Shown: positions 17,760 through 25,760 of the stretch, piece by piece
Layout: every line of letters begins with the position of its first letter
Position numbering within the stretch: position 1 is the stretch's first letter
NCBI RefSeq assembly: GCF_020405205.1
Contig: NZ_CP084469.1
Span: forward strand, 1,736,001 to 1,800,000
Direction: 5' to 3'
DNA: 64,000 nt
Source of the DNA: Natrinema salinisoli
Lineage (GTDB): Archaea > Halobacteriota > Halobacteria > Halobacteriales > Natrialbaceae
Notes under the pieces: generated by a model
Seen by the model: only the letters and a program-made list of their open reading frames with translations
Told to the model about the DNA's origin: nothing
The model's database searches: none
Made by a program: the position numbers and the translations under genes

Positions 17760-20657
17760 ATGCACGGGATCGAGGGCCTCGAGTTGCCGGTCGCAGACGA
17801 TGCCCTCCCCTTCGATCCGGCTGCCGCGACGGTCGAGGACGGCGACGTCTTCGAGTTGCTCGAGCCCGCGGTTCAGGAGTGGTGGCTCGAGGAGTTCGGC
17901 GAGTTCGTCCCCGAGAACGACGGCTTCTTTACGCCGCCACAGCGGGGTGCGATCCCGAAGATACACGACGGGACGAACACGCTGGTCTGTGCGCCGACCG
18001 GGAGCGGCAAGACGATGTCCTCGTTTCTCTCGATCATCAACTACCTGTACGAACTCGAACGAGACCTGGAGGACGGCCTCGAGAACTCCGTCTACTGCCT
18101 CTACGTCTCGCCGCTGAAATCCCTCGCGAACGACATTCACCGGAATCTCGAGGTACCCCTCGAGGGGATCGAGGAGATCGTCGCCGAGCGCGACGGCGAG
18201 GAGTCGATGGGAGAGATCCGCCACGCGATCCGCCACGGCGACACCTCCTCGAGCGACCGGCAGAAGATGCTCGAGGAGACGCCCCACATTCTCAACACCA
18301 CGCCCGAGACCCTCGCGATCCTGCTCAACTCGCCCAAGTTCCGCGAGAAGCTCCGCACCGTCGAGTACGTCATCGTCGACGAGATCCACTCGCTGGCGGC
18401 GGGCAAGCGCGGGACGCACCTCGCGGTCAGCCTCGAACGGCTCGAGGCGATGGCCGAGGGCGACATCACGCGAATCGGTTGTTCCGCGACGATCGAGCCG
18501 CTGTCCCGCGTGGCGGAGTTCCTCGTCGGGTGCGAGACGCCACGCGTCTCGGAAGAATCGAGTAGCGAGGGACGAGACGCGTCCCTCGAACCATGCGAGC
18601 GGATCGGAGATCCGCGAGCAGACGGGGAGCAGAGCGACCCGCGAGATTGCGAGGAACCCGATAGCGGTCCCCGCGACTACGAGATCGTCGACGCGCGCTT
18701 CGCCCGGGAGTTCGATATGCGACTCGAGTGTCCGACGGACGACCTGATCAACACGCCGAGGGAGGTCGTTCAGGAGCGATTTTATCGGATGCTCCACGAT
18801 CACATCCAGGACCACACGAACACGCTGGTGTTCACGAACACGCGGTCGGGCGCGGAGCGGGTCCTCCACAACCTCCGGGAGCGCTTCGACGCCTACGACG
18901 AGGCCAACTCGGGCTGTCACCACGGGAGCCTCTCGAAGGAGGTCAGACAGGACATCGAGGGCCGGCTGAAAGAGGGCGATCTCGACGTGGTCACCACCTC
19001 GACGAGCCTCGAGCTGGGGATCGACATGCCCCACGTCGACCTCGTCGTGCAGGTCGGCTCGCCGAAATCCGTCGCGGCCTTACTCCAGCGGATCGGGCGC
19101 GCGGGCCACCGCGTCGGTCAGACCGTCACGGGGCGGGTGATCGCGCTCGACAGGGACGAACTCCTCGAGTGTGCGGTCATGCTGAAGAAGGCCACCGAGG
19201 GGTTCGTCGACTCGGTGTCGATCCCCGAGAACGCTCAGGACGTGGCGGCCCAGCACGTCTACGGCATGCCGATCGCTGAGATTCGTCCGGAGGCCGACCT
19301 GAAGGCGATCCTCCGCCGGGCCTACCCCTACCGCAACTACGGCGACGACGAGTACGAGTCCCTCATGCGGTATCTCACCGCCGAGTACGCCGGACTCGAG
19401 GAGAAGAACGTCTACGCGAAGGTCTGGCGCGACGAGAACGACCCGCCCGACGGGCAACACCACCACGAGGCGTTCCCGGTCGGCGAGCCGCTGATCGGCA
19501 AGCGCGGTCGGCTCGCGCGGGTGATCTACATGACCAACATCGGGACGATCCCGGACTCCTTCACCTGCGACGTCTACACGCGCGCGAGCGACGACTGGGT
19601 CGGCCAGCTAGACGAGGAGTACCTCGACACCCTCGAGAAGGGTGACGTCTTCGTCCTCGGCGGCGACCACTTCGAGTACCGCTACCGGCGCGGCTCGAAG
19701 GTGTACGTCGACCGCACGAGCGCCCGTCCCACCGTCCCCTCGTGGTACTCCGAACGGCTCCCGCTGTCGTACGACCTCGGCTGCGAGATCCTCGCGTTTC
19801 AGGGTGACCTCCTCGAGCGCTACGAGGCCGGCGGCCCGCCGCGGGTCCGCGCTTGGCTCCGGGAGTTCCCGCTGGACGACGACAGCGTGCGGGCGATCGC
19901 CCGCCTGTTCGACCACCAGATCCAGTACGCCGGGACGGAGAGCGTGAGCACGACCGATCGGCTGGCGATCGAAGTCGTCCGCGATCGCGACGAGTACGAA
20001 CGCCACTACTACGTCCACTCGACGTACGGCCGCAAGGTCAACGACGGGCTCTCGCGGCTGCTCGCCTACCGCTGTGCCCAGGAGGCGACGGCGAACGTCC
20101 GCGTAGCCGTCGCGGACAACGGGTTCGTCCTCTCGATGCCGCTGAACCGGAAAGTGGACATCGACGGGATCATCGCGAATCTCGAGGGCGAGCAGGTTCG
20201 CGACGACCTCCGCGCGTCGCTCTCGGGCACCGACCTGCTCCAGCGCTACTTCCGGATCAACGCGACCCGCTCGCTGATGATCCTCAAGCGCTACAAGGGC
20301 TACGAGAAGTCCGCGAGCGAACAGCAGGTCTCCAGCGAGATGCTGCTCGGCTTCGCCGAAGACCTCGAGGACTTCGCGGTGATCGAGGAGACGTACCGGG
20401 AGATCCTCGAGGACAAGCTGAACGTAGCCGAGATCGAGGCCATCGTGAATGCGATCGATTCGGGGGACCTCGACGTGTCACGGCGACTCCTCGATTCGCC
20501 GACGCCGCGGGCGTTCGGACTCGCGACGCTGTCGGCCAGCGACGTGGTGCTCGCCGAGGACGAGAGCGCCGCGCTCCAGTCGTTCCACGAGCGCGTCCTC
20601 GAGGAGATCGGCGACGAGTCGCTCGACGGGCTGACGACGAGTTCGGAACCCGAGTAG
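17760..20657 (+). CDS. Lhr-type DEAD/DEAH superfamily 2 helicase
   Basis: A 965-aa SF2 helicase of the Lhr family (DNA repair/recombination, 3'-5' translocase with a large C-terminal region). Motif I APTGSGKT is near residue 80, motif Ia VSPLKSLAND, motif II VDEIHSL near 205, motif III SATIEP, motif IV/V TSTSLELGID, and motif VI QRIGRAGHR. The C-terminal part ends at a VSSEMLLGF helix and acidic tail. The ATG at 17760 is preferred; an in-frame start at 17622 lacks conservation. Odd feature: residues about 260-305 (18540-18675) are an extra low-complexity segment (RVSEESSSEGRDASLEPCE...) encoded by a hairpin-rich insertion between the two RecA domains, immediately before PRDYEIVDARF. Confidence 0.92.
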   Translation: MHGIEGLELPVADDALPFDPAAATVEDGDVFELLEPAVQEWWLEEFGEFVPENDGFFTPPQRGAIPKIHDGTNTLVCAPTGSGKTMSSFLSIINYLYELERDLEDGLENSVYCLYVSPLKSLANDIHRNLEVPLEGIEEIVAERDGEESMGEIRHAIRHGDTSSSDRQKMLEETPHILNTTPETLAILLNSPKFREKLRTVEYVIVDEIHSLAAGKRGTHLAVSLERLEAMAEGDITRIGCSATIEPLSRVAEFLVGCETPRVSEESSSEGRDASLEPCERIGDPRADGEQSDPRDCEEPDSGPRDYEIVDARFAREFDMRLECPTDDLINTPREVVQERFYRMLHDHIQDHTNTLVFTNTRSGAERVLHNLRERFDAYDEANSGCHHGSLSKEVRQDIEGRLKEGDLDVVTTSTSLELGIDMPHVDLVVQVGSPKSVAALLQRIGRAGHRVGQTVTGRVIALDRDELLECAVMLKKATEGFVDSVSIPENAQDVAAQHVYGMPIAEIRPEADLKAILRRAYPYRNYGDDEYESLMRYLTAEYAGLEEKNVYAKVWRDENDPPDGQHHHEAFPVGEPLIGKRGRLARVIYMTNIGTIPDSFTCDVYTRASDDWVGQLDEEYLDTLEKGDVFVLGGDHFEYRYRRGSKVYVDRTSARPTVPSWYSERLPLSYDLGCEILAFQGDLLERYEAGGPPRVRAWLREFPLDDDSVRAIARLFDHQIQYAGTESVSTTDRLAIEVVRDRDEYERHYYVHSTYGRKVNDGLSRLLAYRCAQEATANVRVAVADNGFVLSMPLNRKVDIDGIIANLEGEQVRDDLRASLSGTDLLQRYFRINATRSLMILKRYKGYEKSASEQQVSSEMLLGFAEDLEDFAVIEETYREILEDKLNVAEIEAIVNAIDSGDLDVSRRLLDSPTPRAFGLATLSASDVVLAEDESAALQSFHERVLEEIGDESLDGLTTSSEPE
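18540..18677. repeat. Hairpin-rich in-frame insertion in the Lhr gene
   Basis: About 138 bp that adds some 46 residues. It contains a perfect 9-bp stem (CGAGGGACG at 18566-18574 with CGTCCCTCG at 18580-18588) and a 7-bp stem with a 3-nt loop (GCGGATC at 18599-18605, GATCCGC at 18609-18615). Read on the minus strand, the order hairpin, ATGGTTC spacer, hairpin, CGCT matches the intergenic element at 25560-25690. It looks like a small mobile or dispersed element tolerated in frame. Confidence 0.6.
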
Positions 20658-20918
20658 CACACCGCGAGTGTCGTTTCGGGGAGCAGTTCGGCCGTTGTGG
20701 CTGCCTCGGTCGATCATCATCCCGGTTTCGAGACATCGGTGTCGGTTAACAGCGGTAGTCCTCTCCCAAACTGACTTTATGTTGGAAACTGAATTGGCGG
20801 TGTGTCACCAATTATGGTGCGAGAGCAATTCACATCGTCTGGCCGTGCGAGCCAGTCTCGACGAATCGACGACACGAACCGGGTCTCAACAGCGGCGTCG
20901 GTAGACGGGGGGTACTGA

Positions 20919-21773
20919 ATGGTCGATCACGAAACCTGGAGCGACGGGCAGGCGTCGACGACCGTCTCGGTCGACGGACACGACCTCGAGGTCGCCTATC
21001 ACGAGGACGGCCCCGACGAGAGCGACGAGCCGCCGGTCGTCTTCGTCCACGGCATCCCCACGTGGTCGTTCCTCTGGCGGGACATCGTTCCCGCAGTCGC
21101 TGCGGATCGACGCACTATCGCGCCCGATATGGTCGGCTACGGCAACTCCGCGATGCACGACGGCTTCGACCGATCGATCCGCGCTCAGGAAGAGATGCTC
21201 GCGGCCCTGCTCGACGACCTCGACGTCGAGGAAATCGCACTGGTCGCCCACGACATCGGCGGCGGCGTCGCGTTGCGTTTCGCGGCGCACAACCCCGAGA
21301 TGGTTGACCAGCTCGTCCTCTCGAACGCCGTCTGTTACGATTCCTGGCCGGTCGAGTTCGTCTCGAACCTCGGCCTTCCGTCGACCGCCGACCTCGAGCG
21401 GGAGGAACTCGAAGGGCGCCTCGACGCGGCGTTCGTCGAGGGTGCCTACGGCGAGGCCGACCCCGAGTTCGTCGACGGAATGAAAGCCCCGTGGCTGACC
21501 GACGAGGGTCACCTGTCGCTCGTTCGCAACGCCGTCTCGACGAACACGAACCACACGACGGAAATCGATTACGGCGCGATCACTGCGGAGACGCTCCTGC
21601 TGTGGGGCGAAGACGACGTCATGCAGCCGTACGACTACGCCGAACAACTGGCCGAGGACATCGCGGATGCCGAACTCGCGCCGCTATCGGACGCCTACCA
21701 CTGGGTTCCCGAGGACCGATCGGATGCGTACGCCGACCGTCTCCGCGAGTTCATCGCCGGAGCACAGGCGTAA
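20919..21773 (+). CDS. Alpha/beta hydrolase, haloalkane-dehalogenase-like, paralog 2
   Basis: A 284-aa alpha/beta hydrolase closely related to that at 7586-8419. Motifs: VHGIPTWSFLWRD, VAHDIGGGVALRF with Asp at the nucleophile elbow, and catalytic His in AYHWVPEDR. Differences from paralog 1 are Ala for Gly just before the elbow His and Tyr for Gly before the catalytic His, which could shift specificity. A G-rich stretch (GGGGGGT) 5-10 nt before the ATG may act as a ribosome-binding site. It is followed after 30 bp by an Lrp-like regulator on the same strand and sits beside fatty-acid genes, so a role in degrading acyl or halogenated/epoxide compounds is possible but unproven. Confidence 0.85.
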   Translation: MVDHETWSDGQASTTVSVDGHDLEVAYHEDGPDESDEPPVVFVHGIPTWSFLWRDIVPAVAADRRTIAPDMVGYGNSAMHDGFDRSIRAQEEMLAALLDDLDVEEIALVAHDIGGGVALRFAAHNPEMVDQLVLSNAVCYDSWPVEFVSNLGLPSTADLEREELEGRLDAAFVEGAYGEADPEFVDGMKAPWLTDEGHLSLVRNAVSTNTNHTTEIDYGAITAETLLLWGEDDVMQPYDYAEQLAEDIADAELAPLSDAYHWVPEDRSDAYADRLREFIAGAQA

Positions 21774-21803
21774 CAGTATGACAGTCACGACTGCCGTGAT
21801 ACT

Positions 21804-22328
21804 ATGAGTGACGAACCACCGAACTGGGAGTTCAAGGATCGCGACATCGCGATCCTCAGCGAGCTCTCGAACGATCCCCAGCTGTCTTCCCGGGAGCTGA
21901 CGCAGGTGCTCGAACGCGAGTACGGCATCGACGTCTCGCACGTCACCGTCAGCGAGTCGATTCGGCGGATGCGCGACGAAGGGGTCTTCCGCGAGGCGAT
22001 CATCCCGAACGAGGAGTACTACATCTTCGCGCTGTTCGAGTTCAAATTCAATCCCGAACACTTCGCGGACCACTGGCGCGAGGCGATGGAGTACATCAAG
22101 GCCGACAAACACACCCTGTTTTTCTTCCTCTCGGACGGGGAGTACCAGTGGAAAACGGTGATGATGTTCCGCGACCGACAGGAGATCTCGCAGTGGATCC
22201 ACGACTGCTATCGGGACTACGGGGAGGTCATCGCGAACATTCGAAACTCGGCGGTCCACAACGTCCTCAAGTTCCAGACGGATCCGCGAATCTTCGAGGA
22301 ACTCGCCGACGAACGCAACGAGCGGTAA
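21804..22328 (+). CDS. Lrp/AsnC-like winged-helix regulator
   Basis: A 174-aa protein. Residues 8-65 form a winged HTH (FKDRDIAILSELSNDPQLS, SRELTQVLEREYGIDVSHVT, quoted in parts) ending in SIRRMRDEGVFREAII, as in Lrp/AsnC family N-termini. The C-terminal part (residues 70-155; YYIFALFEFKFNPEHFADHW, then FLSDGEYQWKTVMMFRD) is a beta-alpha effector-like domain rather than a textbook RAM domain. It lies just downstream of the hydrolase and is convergent with the beta-oxidation-type operon ending at 22347, so it probably controls one or both (inference). Confidence 0.75.
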   Translation: MSDEPPNWEFKDRDIAILSELSNDPQLSSRELTQVLEREYGIDVSHVTVSESIRRMRDEGVFREAIIPNEEYYIFALFEFKFNPEHFADHWREAMEYIKADKHTLFFFLSDGEYQWKTVMMFRDRQEISQWIHDCYRDYGEVIANIRNSAVHNVLKFQTDPRIFEELADERNER

Positions 22329-22346
22329 CCGCCCGCGGGAGCGGTT

Positions 22347-22784
22347 CTATTCGACTAACGTCAGCATCTCACACGAGAGCGCGACCTCGTCGTCGTCCGT
22401 CAGGAGTCGAGTTTCGTAGCGGACGACGCCGTTTCCAACGGGATGGTCTTTCGCCGTCTTCTCGACCAGCGTCGACTCCGCGTGGACCGAGGTCCCCATC
22501 GTGACGGGCCTCGTAAACCGGAGGGAGTCGACGCCGTAGAACGCGACCACGTCGGGGCGCTCGTGGCGGTACTGCCAGAGCAGCCCCGAGGTGACCGCGA
22601 ACAGCAAGGCCCCGTGAGCGATCGGCTCGCCGAAATCGGTGTCCGCGGTGTGTTCCTCGCTCAGGTGTAGCGGGTTGAAGTCGCCGCTGACGCCCGCGAA
22701 GTTGCGCACGTCCGCCTCGGTGATCGTCCGCGAGTGGGTGATCACTTCGTGACCGACCTCGAGGTCCTCGAATCGGAGCGACAC
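22347..22784 (-). CDS. MaoC-family (R)-specific enoyl-CoA hydratase-like protein
   Basis: A 145-aa hotdog-fold protein. The hydratase-2 motif is seen as FAGVSGDFNPLHLSEEHT with the catalytic Asp/His pair, followed by GEPIAHGALLFAV. This family hydrates trans-2-enoyl-CoA or acts as a dehydratase/thioester-binding unit. It starts at a GTG at 22784, only 2 nt after the stop of the PaaI-type thioesterase, so it is the last gene of the operon dehydrogenase/hydratase fusion - thioesterase - MaoC. No in-frame ATG fits the fold start. Confidence 0.87.
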   Translation of the reverse strand: MSLRFEDLEVGHEVITHSRTITEADVRNFAGVSGDFNPLHLSEEHTADTDFGEPIAHGALLFAVTSGLLWQYRHERPDVVAFYGVDSLRFTRPVTMGTSVHAESTLVEKTAKDHPVGNGVVRYETRLLTDDDEVALSCEMLTLVE

Positions 22785-22786
22785 GG

Positions 22787-23242
22787 TTACTCGCCCCCCA
22801 TGCCATCGCGGAACAATCGATAGGTGGTCCGACCGACAGCGGCCTCGCCGTCGGCACCCGTGACGGATACCTCGGTAACGCCGGTCGAACCGCCCGCCCG
22901 GAGTACCTCTGCTTCGGCTCGTAGGTCCCCGGTCGCCGGTCGCAGATACGAGACGTTGAGATCGGTCGTCGTCAGGAAGGCCTCGCTGGGCTTTTCGAAC
23001 GTCGTCCGCAGCGCGAACGCGCTCGAGGTGTCGATCAGCGTCGCGACGATGCCGCCGTGGACCGGATCGTGGCCGTCGTTGCCGACCGGGTTCTCGAAGT
23101 CCTCGTTGCGCTCGATCACCAGGACCGCGCGTCCGTCCTCGAGGTGGTCGACCTCGACGTCGAGCCACGAGAGGTAGCCGTGGCGCTGGACGAAGGACTC
23201 CCACTCCGGCCATCCCGACGCGTCGACCGGTCCGTCGCTCAT
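22787..23242 (-). CDS. PaaI-type hotdog acyl-CoA thioesterase
   Basis: A 151-aa single hotdog-domain protein. The PaaI/YbgC-type signature is NPVGNDGHDPVHGGIVATLIDTSSAFAL (quoted in parts: NPVGNDGHDPVHGG, IVATLIDTSSAFAL), where the HGG turn and the Asp on the long helix are the usual active-site region. It should hydrolyse acyl- or phenylacetyl-type CoA thioesters. Its ATG lies 1 nt beyond the stop of the upstream fusion gene, so the two are translationally linked. Confidence 0.87.
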   Translation of the reverse strand: MSDGPVDASGWPEWESFVQRHGYLSWLDVEVDHLEDGRAVLVIERNEDFENPVGNDGHDPVHGGIVATLIDTSSAFALRTTFEKPSEAFLTTTDLNVSYLRPATGDLRAEAEVLRAGGSTGVTEVSVTGADGEAAVGRTTYRLFRDGMGGE

Positions 23243-23243
23243 C

Positions 23244-25196
23244 TCACTTGCCCTCGAACTCGGGCTCGCGGTCCTCCGCGAACGCGGCGGTGCCTTCCAG
23301 CACGTCGTCCGTGCTCGAGAGGAGGCCGAAGCCCTGGCTCTCCATGGCGAGTGCGGCGTCGAGGCTGGCGTCCTGCCCCTGGTTCATGACCTTCTTGGCG
23401 ACCTTGAGACCGATCGGCGGGCCGTTGCGGAGATCGTCGAGGAACTCCTCGACGGTGTCGTCGAAGTCCTCTCGCTCGACCGAACGGTTGATCAGGCCCC
23501 AGTCCTCGGCGCGGTCGGCGTCGATGTGGTTGCCCCGGAAGACCAGTTCCTTCGCGCGAGTCTCACCGAGGATGCGGGTGAGTCGCTGGGTGCCGCCGCC
23601 GCCGGGGATCAGGCCGAGGCCGATTTCGGGCGCGCCGAACGACGAGCGCTCGGTCGCGATCCGCAGGTCCGCGGCCAGCGCGAGCTCGAGCCCGCCGCCG
23701 AGACAGAAGCCGTCGATCTTCGCGACGACGGGCCGCGGGAAGTCGTTGACCGTCTCGAACCCGGGCGTAACGTCCATCATATCGGTCGGGGCCGTGTCGG
23801 CGAAGCCGGAGATGTCCGCACCGGCGCTGAACGCGCGGTCGCCCGATCCCTCGATCGTCGCAACCCGAACGTCGTCGGTGTCGACCGAGGAGAACAGGTC
23901 GTCGATCTCCCCCAGCAGGTCCTCCGAGAGCGCGTTCATCCGGGACGGCCGATCGAGCTCGACCGCGAGAACGCCGTTCTCGAGCTCGTAGTTCAGGTCG
24001 TGGTAGGGGCCGAGCTCGTCGTCACCGTAGTCGTAGAAGCCGGCACCGGCCTCCTCGCCGGTCTTGCCCTCCGCGACGAGTTGCTCGAGGTACGGGTGCG
24101 GTTCGAATCGGTCGGATCCGGTCTCCTCGTATAGGGTCTCGAGCTTCTCGAGGACCGTATCGAGGCCGATCTTGTCGGCGCGTCGGCAGATTCCCTCCGG
24201 GAAGCCGAGCCCGAGCTGGACGCCGGTGTCGACCTCTTCGGGGGTCGCGACGTCCTCGCCGACGAGGAAGGCCGCGCGGTTGATCATGCGGGCCTCGACG
24301 CGGAGCCAGTCGAAGTCGCCCGCGTCCTCGGGCTCGTAGTCGGCGCCGTCGCCGTCCTCGTAGTCGTAGAAGCCCTTGCCGGTCTTCTGGCCGAGGTCGC
24401 CGGCCTCGACTTTCTCTTCGGTGATCGGCGGGATCGGGCTGTCGCCCTCCTTGCGGACGTGGTAGCCGACGTCGATGCCGGTGAGGTCGCCGAGTTCGAA
24501 CGGGCCCATCGGGTAGCCCCGCTCGTGGGCCATCGTCGCGTCGGCCTCGCGGATCGTCGCCTCGTCGTTCGAGACCATGAACGCGGGTTCGCCACCGAAT
24601 GGGCCGACGATGGTGTTGACGACGAAGCCGCGGACGTCCTTGCGGACGTAGATCGGCGTCTTGCCGATCGACTCGACCCACTCGTAGCCGGCCTCGGCGG
24701 CCCCGTCGCTCGTGTCCTCGCCGTAGATGACCTCGACGAGGTCCATCTTCACCGGCGGGTTGAAGAAGTGCAGGCCGAGCACGCGCTCGGGGGTGTCGAC
24801 GGCCTCCGCGATGTCCGAGATCGGCAGGCTCGAGGTGTTCGTCGCCAACAGCGTGTCGCCGCTGGTGTACTCCTCGAGGTCGCTGAAGATCTCGTGTTTC
24901 AGGTCGAGGTCCTCGGGTGCGGCCTCGATAACGAGGTCGGCGTCGGCGACGGCCTCCTCGAGATCCGTCGTCGTGTCGATCCGGGAGAGGATATCGTCGG
25001 CCGATTCGTCGATCATCTCCTTCTCCTCGAGTTTCTGCAGACTCCATTCGATCGACTCGTAGCCGTCGTCGACGAACTCGTCTTTGATGTCCCGCATCGT
25101 GACGTCGTAGCCGGCCATGGCCGTTACTTCGGTGATACCGTGCCCCATGTTTCCCGCGCCGAGAACCGCAACGCGGTCAATGGTTTCGAGTGACAT
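23244..25196 (-). CDS. 3-hydroxyacyl-CoA dehydrogenase / enoyl-CoA hydratase fusion
   Basis: A 650-aa bifunctional beta-oxidation enzyme. The N-terminal NAD-binding domain begins VAVLGAGNMGHGI (residues 8-20). Two 3HCDH C-terminal domains follow (FVVNTIVGPFGGE near 200; a second with LGLGFPEG near 330). The enoyl-CoA hydratase/isomerase domain occupies about 398-650 with FSAGADI and the oxyanion/catalytic Glu region GAPEIGLGLIPGGGGTQRL. The domain order (dehydrogenase before hydratase) is the reverse of bacterial FadB and is the usual haloarchaeal arrangement. The ATG at 25196 (MSLETIDRV) matches family starts; an in-frame ATG at 25220 would add eight residues and is a plausible leaderless alternative. 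First gene of an operon with thioesterase and MaoC genes. Confidence 0.93.
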   Translation of the reverse strand: MSLETIDRVAVLGAGNMGHGITEVTAMAGYDVTMRDIKDEFVDDGYESIEWSLQKLEEKEMIDESADDILSRIDTTTDLEEAVADADLVIEAAPEDLDLKHEIFSDLEEYTSGDTLLATNTSSLPISDIAEAVDTPERVLGLHFFNPPVKMDLVEVIYGEDTSDGAAEAGYEWVESIGKTPIYVRKDVRGFVVNTIVGPFGGEPAFMVSNDEATIREADATMAHERGYPMGPFELGDLTGIDVGYHVRKEGDSPIPPITEEKVEAGDLGQKTGKGFYDYEDGDGADYEPEDAGDFDWLRVEARMINRAAFLVGEDVATPEEVDTGVQLGLGFPEGICRRADKIGLDTVLEKLETLYEETGSDRFEPHPYLEQLVAEGKTGEEAGAGFYDYGDDELGPYHDLNYELENGVLAVELDRPSRMNALSEDLLGEIDDLFSSVDTDDVRVATIEGSGDRAFSAGADISGFADTAPTDMMDVTPGFETVNDFPRPVVAKIDGFCLGGGLELALAADLRIATERSSFGAPEIGLGLIPGGGGTQRLTRILGETRAKELVFRGNHIDADRAEDWGLINRSVEREDFDDTVEEFLDDLRNGPPIGLKVAKKVMNQGQDASLDAALAMESQGFGLLSSTDDVLEGTAAFAEDREPEFEGK

Positions 25197-25760
25197 GGTC
25201 GTGTTGTCTATCGGGGACATCTTAATACCACCGAACCAGATTAGCAATGTTAAGCCAGTTGTTCGCCGTTGGACAGCGCGTACACGGATTCGGACGTGGA
25301 ATGAACGGCGGTAATAGTGACTCGAGTGTTCGTGTGACCGTCTCGACTGCTGCAGGCCGGTTCCGACGGAACGTGATCCGTGTCCCCGTCGGTTTTGCCC
25401 CTGGTGCTCGAGTTCTCCAGAATGCACCGGTGGATGACGCGGCCGTTCCGGAACTACGCAGGAGCTCTCGGTTGCTCTGGGGCGTGATGACTGTAGAGAG
25501 GGAACATCCCGCTCGTGCTGGCAGCACGGAATCGCCACGTCCTCCCCAGCCGATTTCTCCTCACGGGTGCGAAGCACCCGTTCGGATGGTTCACGGAACC
25601 TACGGTTCCGCGCTAACGCTCAGTCACTCCGTTCCTTCGCTCATCCCTCGCGATAGTCGAACCGCGACTTTGTCGCGGTTCAGCGCGCCAGCAGTATTCG
25701 GTGTCGTCGCTGGACAGAGGTTGACCCCGGACGGAAACCGAAATCGCGACTCGAGTCCCG
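25197..25760. other. Gene-free region between two leftward catabolic genes
   Basis: About 560 bp. The right-hand third (25540-25700) is a hairpin-rich element described separately. The rest carries the promoter of the fusion gene (TTAACATTGCTAATC near 25240-25255). The open frames here lack acidic bias and I do not call them genes. Confidence 0.5.
25560..25690. repeat. Intergenic element with three perfect hairpins
   Basis: Stems: CGGGTGC/GCACCCG with GAA loop (25564-25580), CGGAACC/GGTTCCG with TAC loop (25594-25610), and a 10-bp GAACCGCGAC/GTCGCGGTTC with TTT loop (25659-25681). The first two are separated by a TTCGGATGGTTC spacer, which is also found between two hairpins of the insertion in the Lhr gene. 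It lies downstream of the phosphotransferase gene. Probably a dispersed palindromic (REP/MITE-like) element; it might also shape the 3' end of that mRNA. Confidence 0.6.

Noticed and set aside
20668-20904. Small ORF before hydrolase paralog 2
   Set aside because: Composition unlike halophile proteins and overlaps the promoter/ribosome-binding region of the hydrolase gene.
25222-25527. Leftward ORF of about 100 codons upstream of the beta-oxidation fusion gene
   Set aside because: Pro/Arg/Thr-rich without acidic bias, no motif, covers the promoter of the fusion gene.
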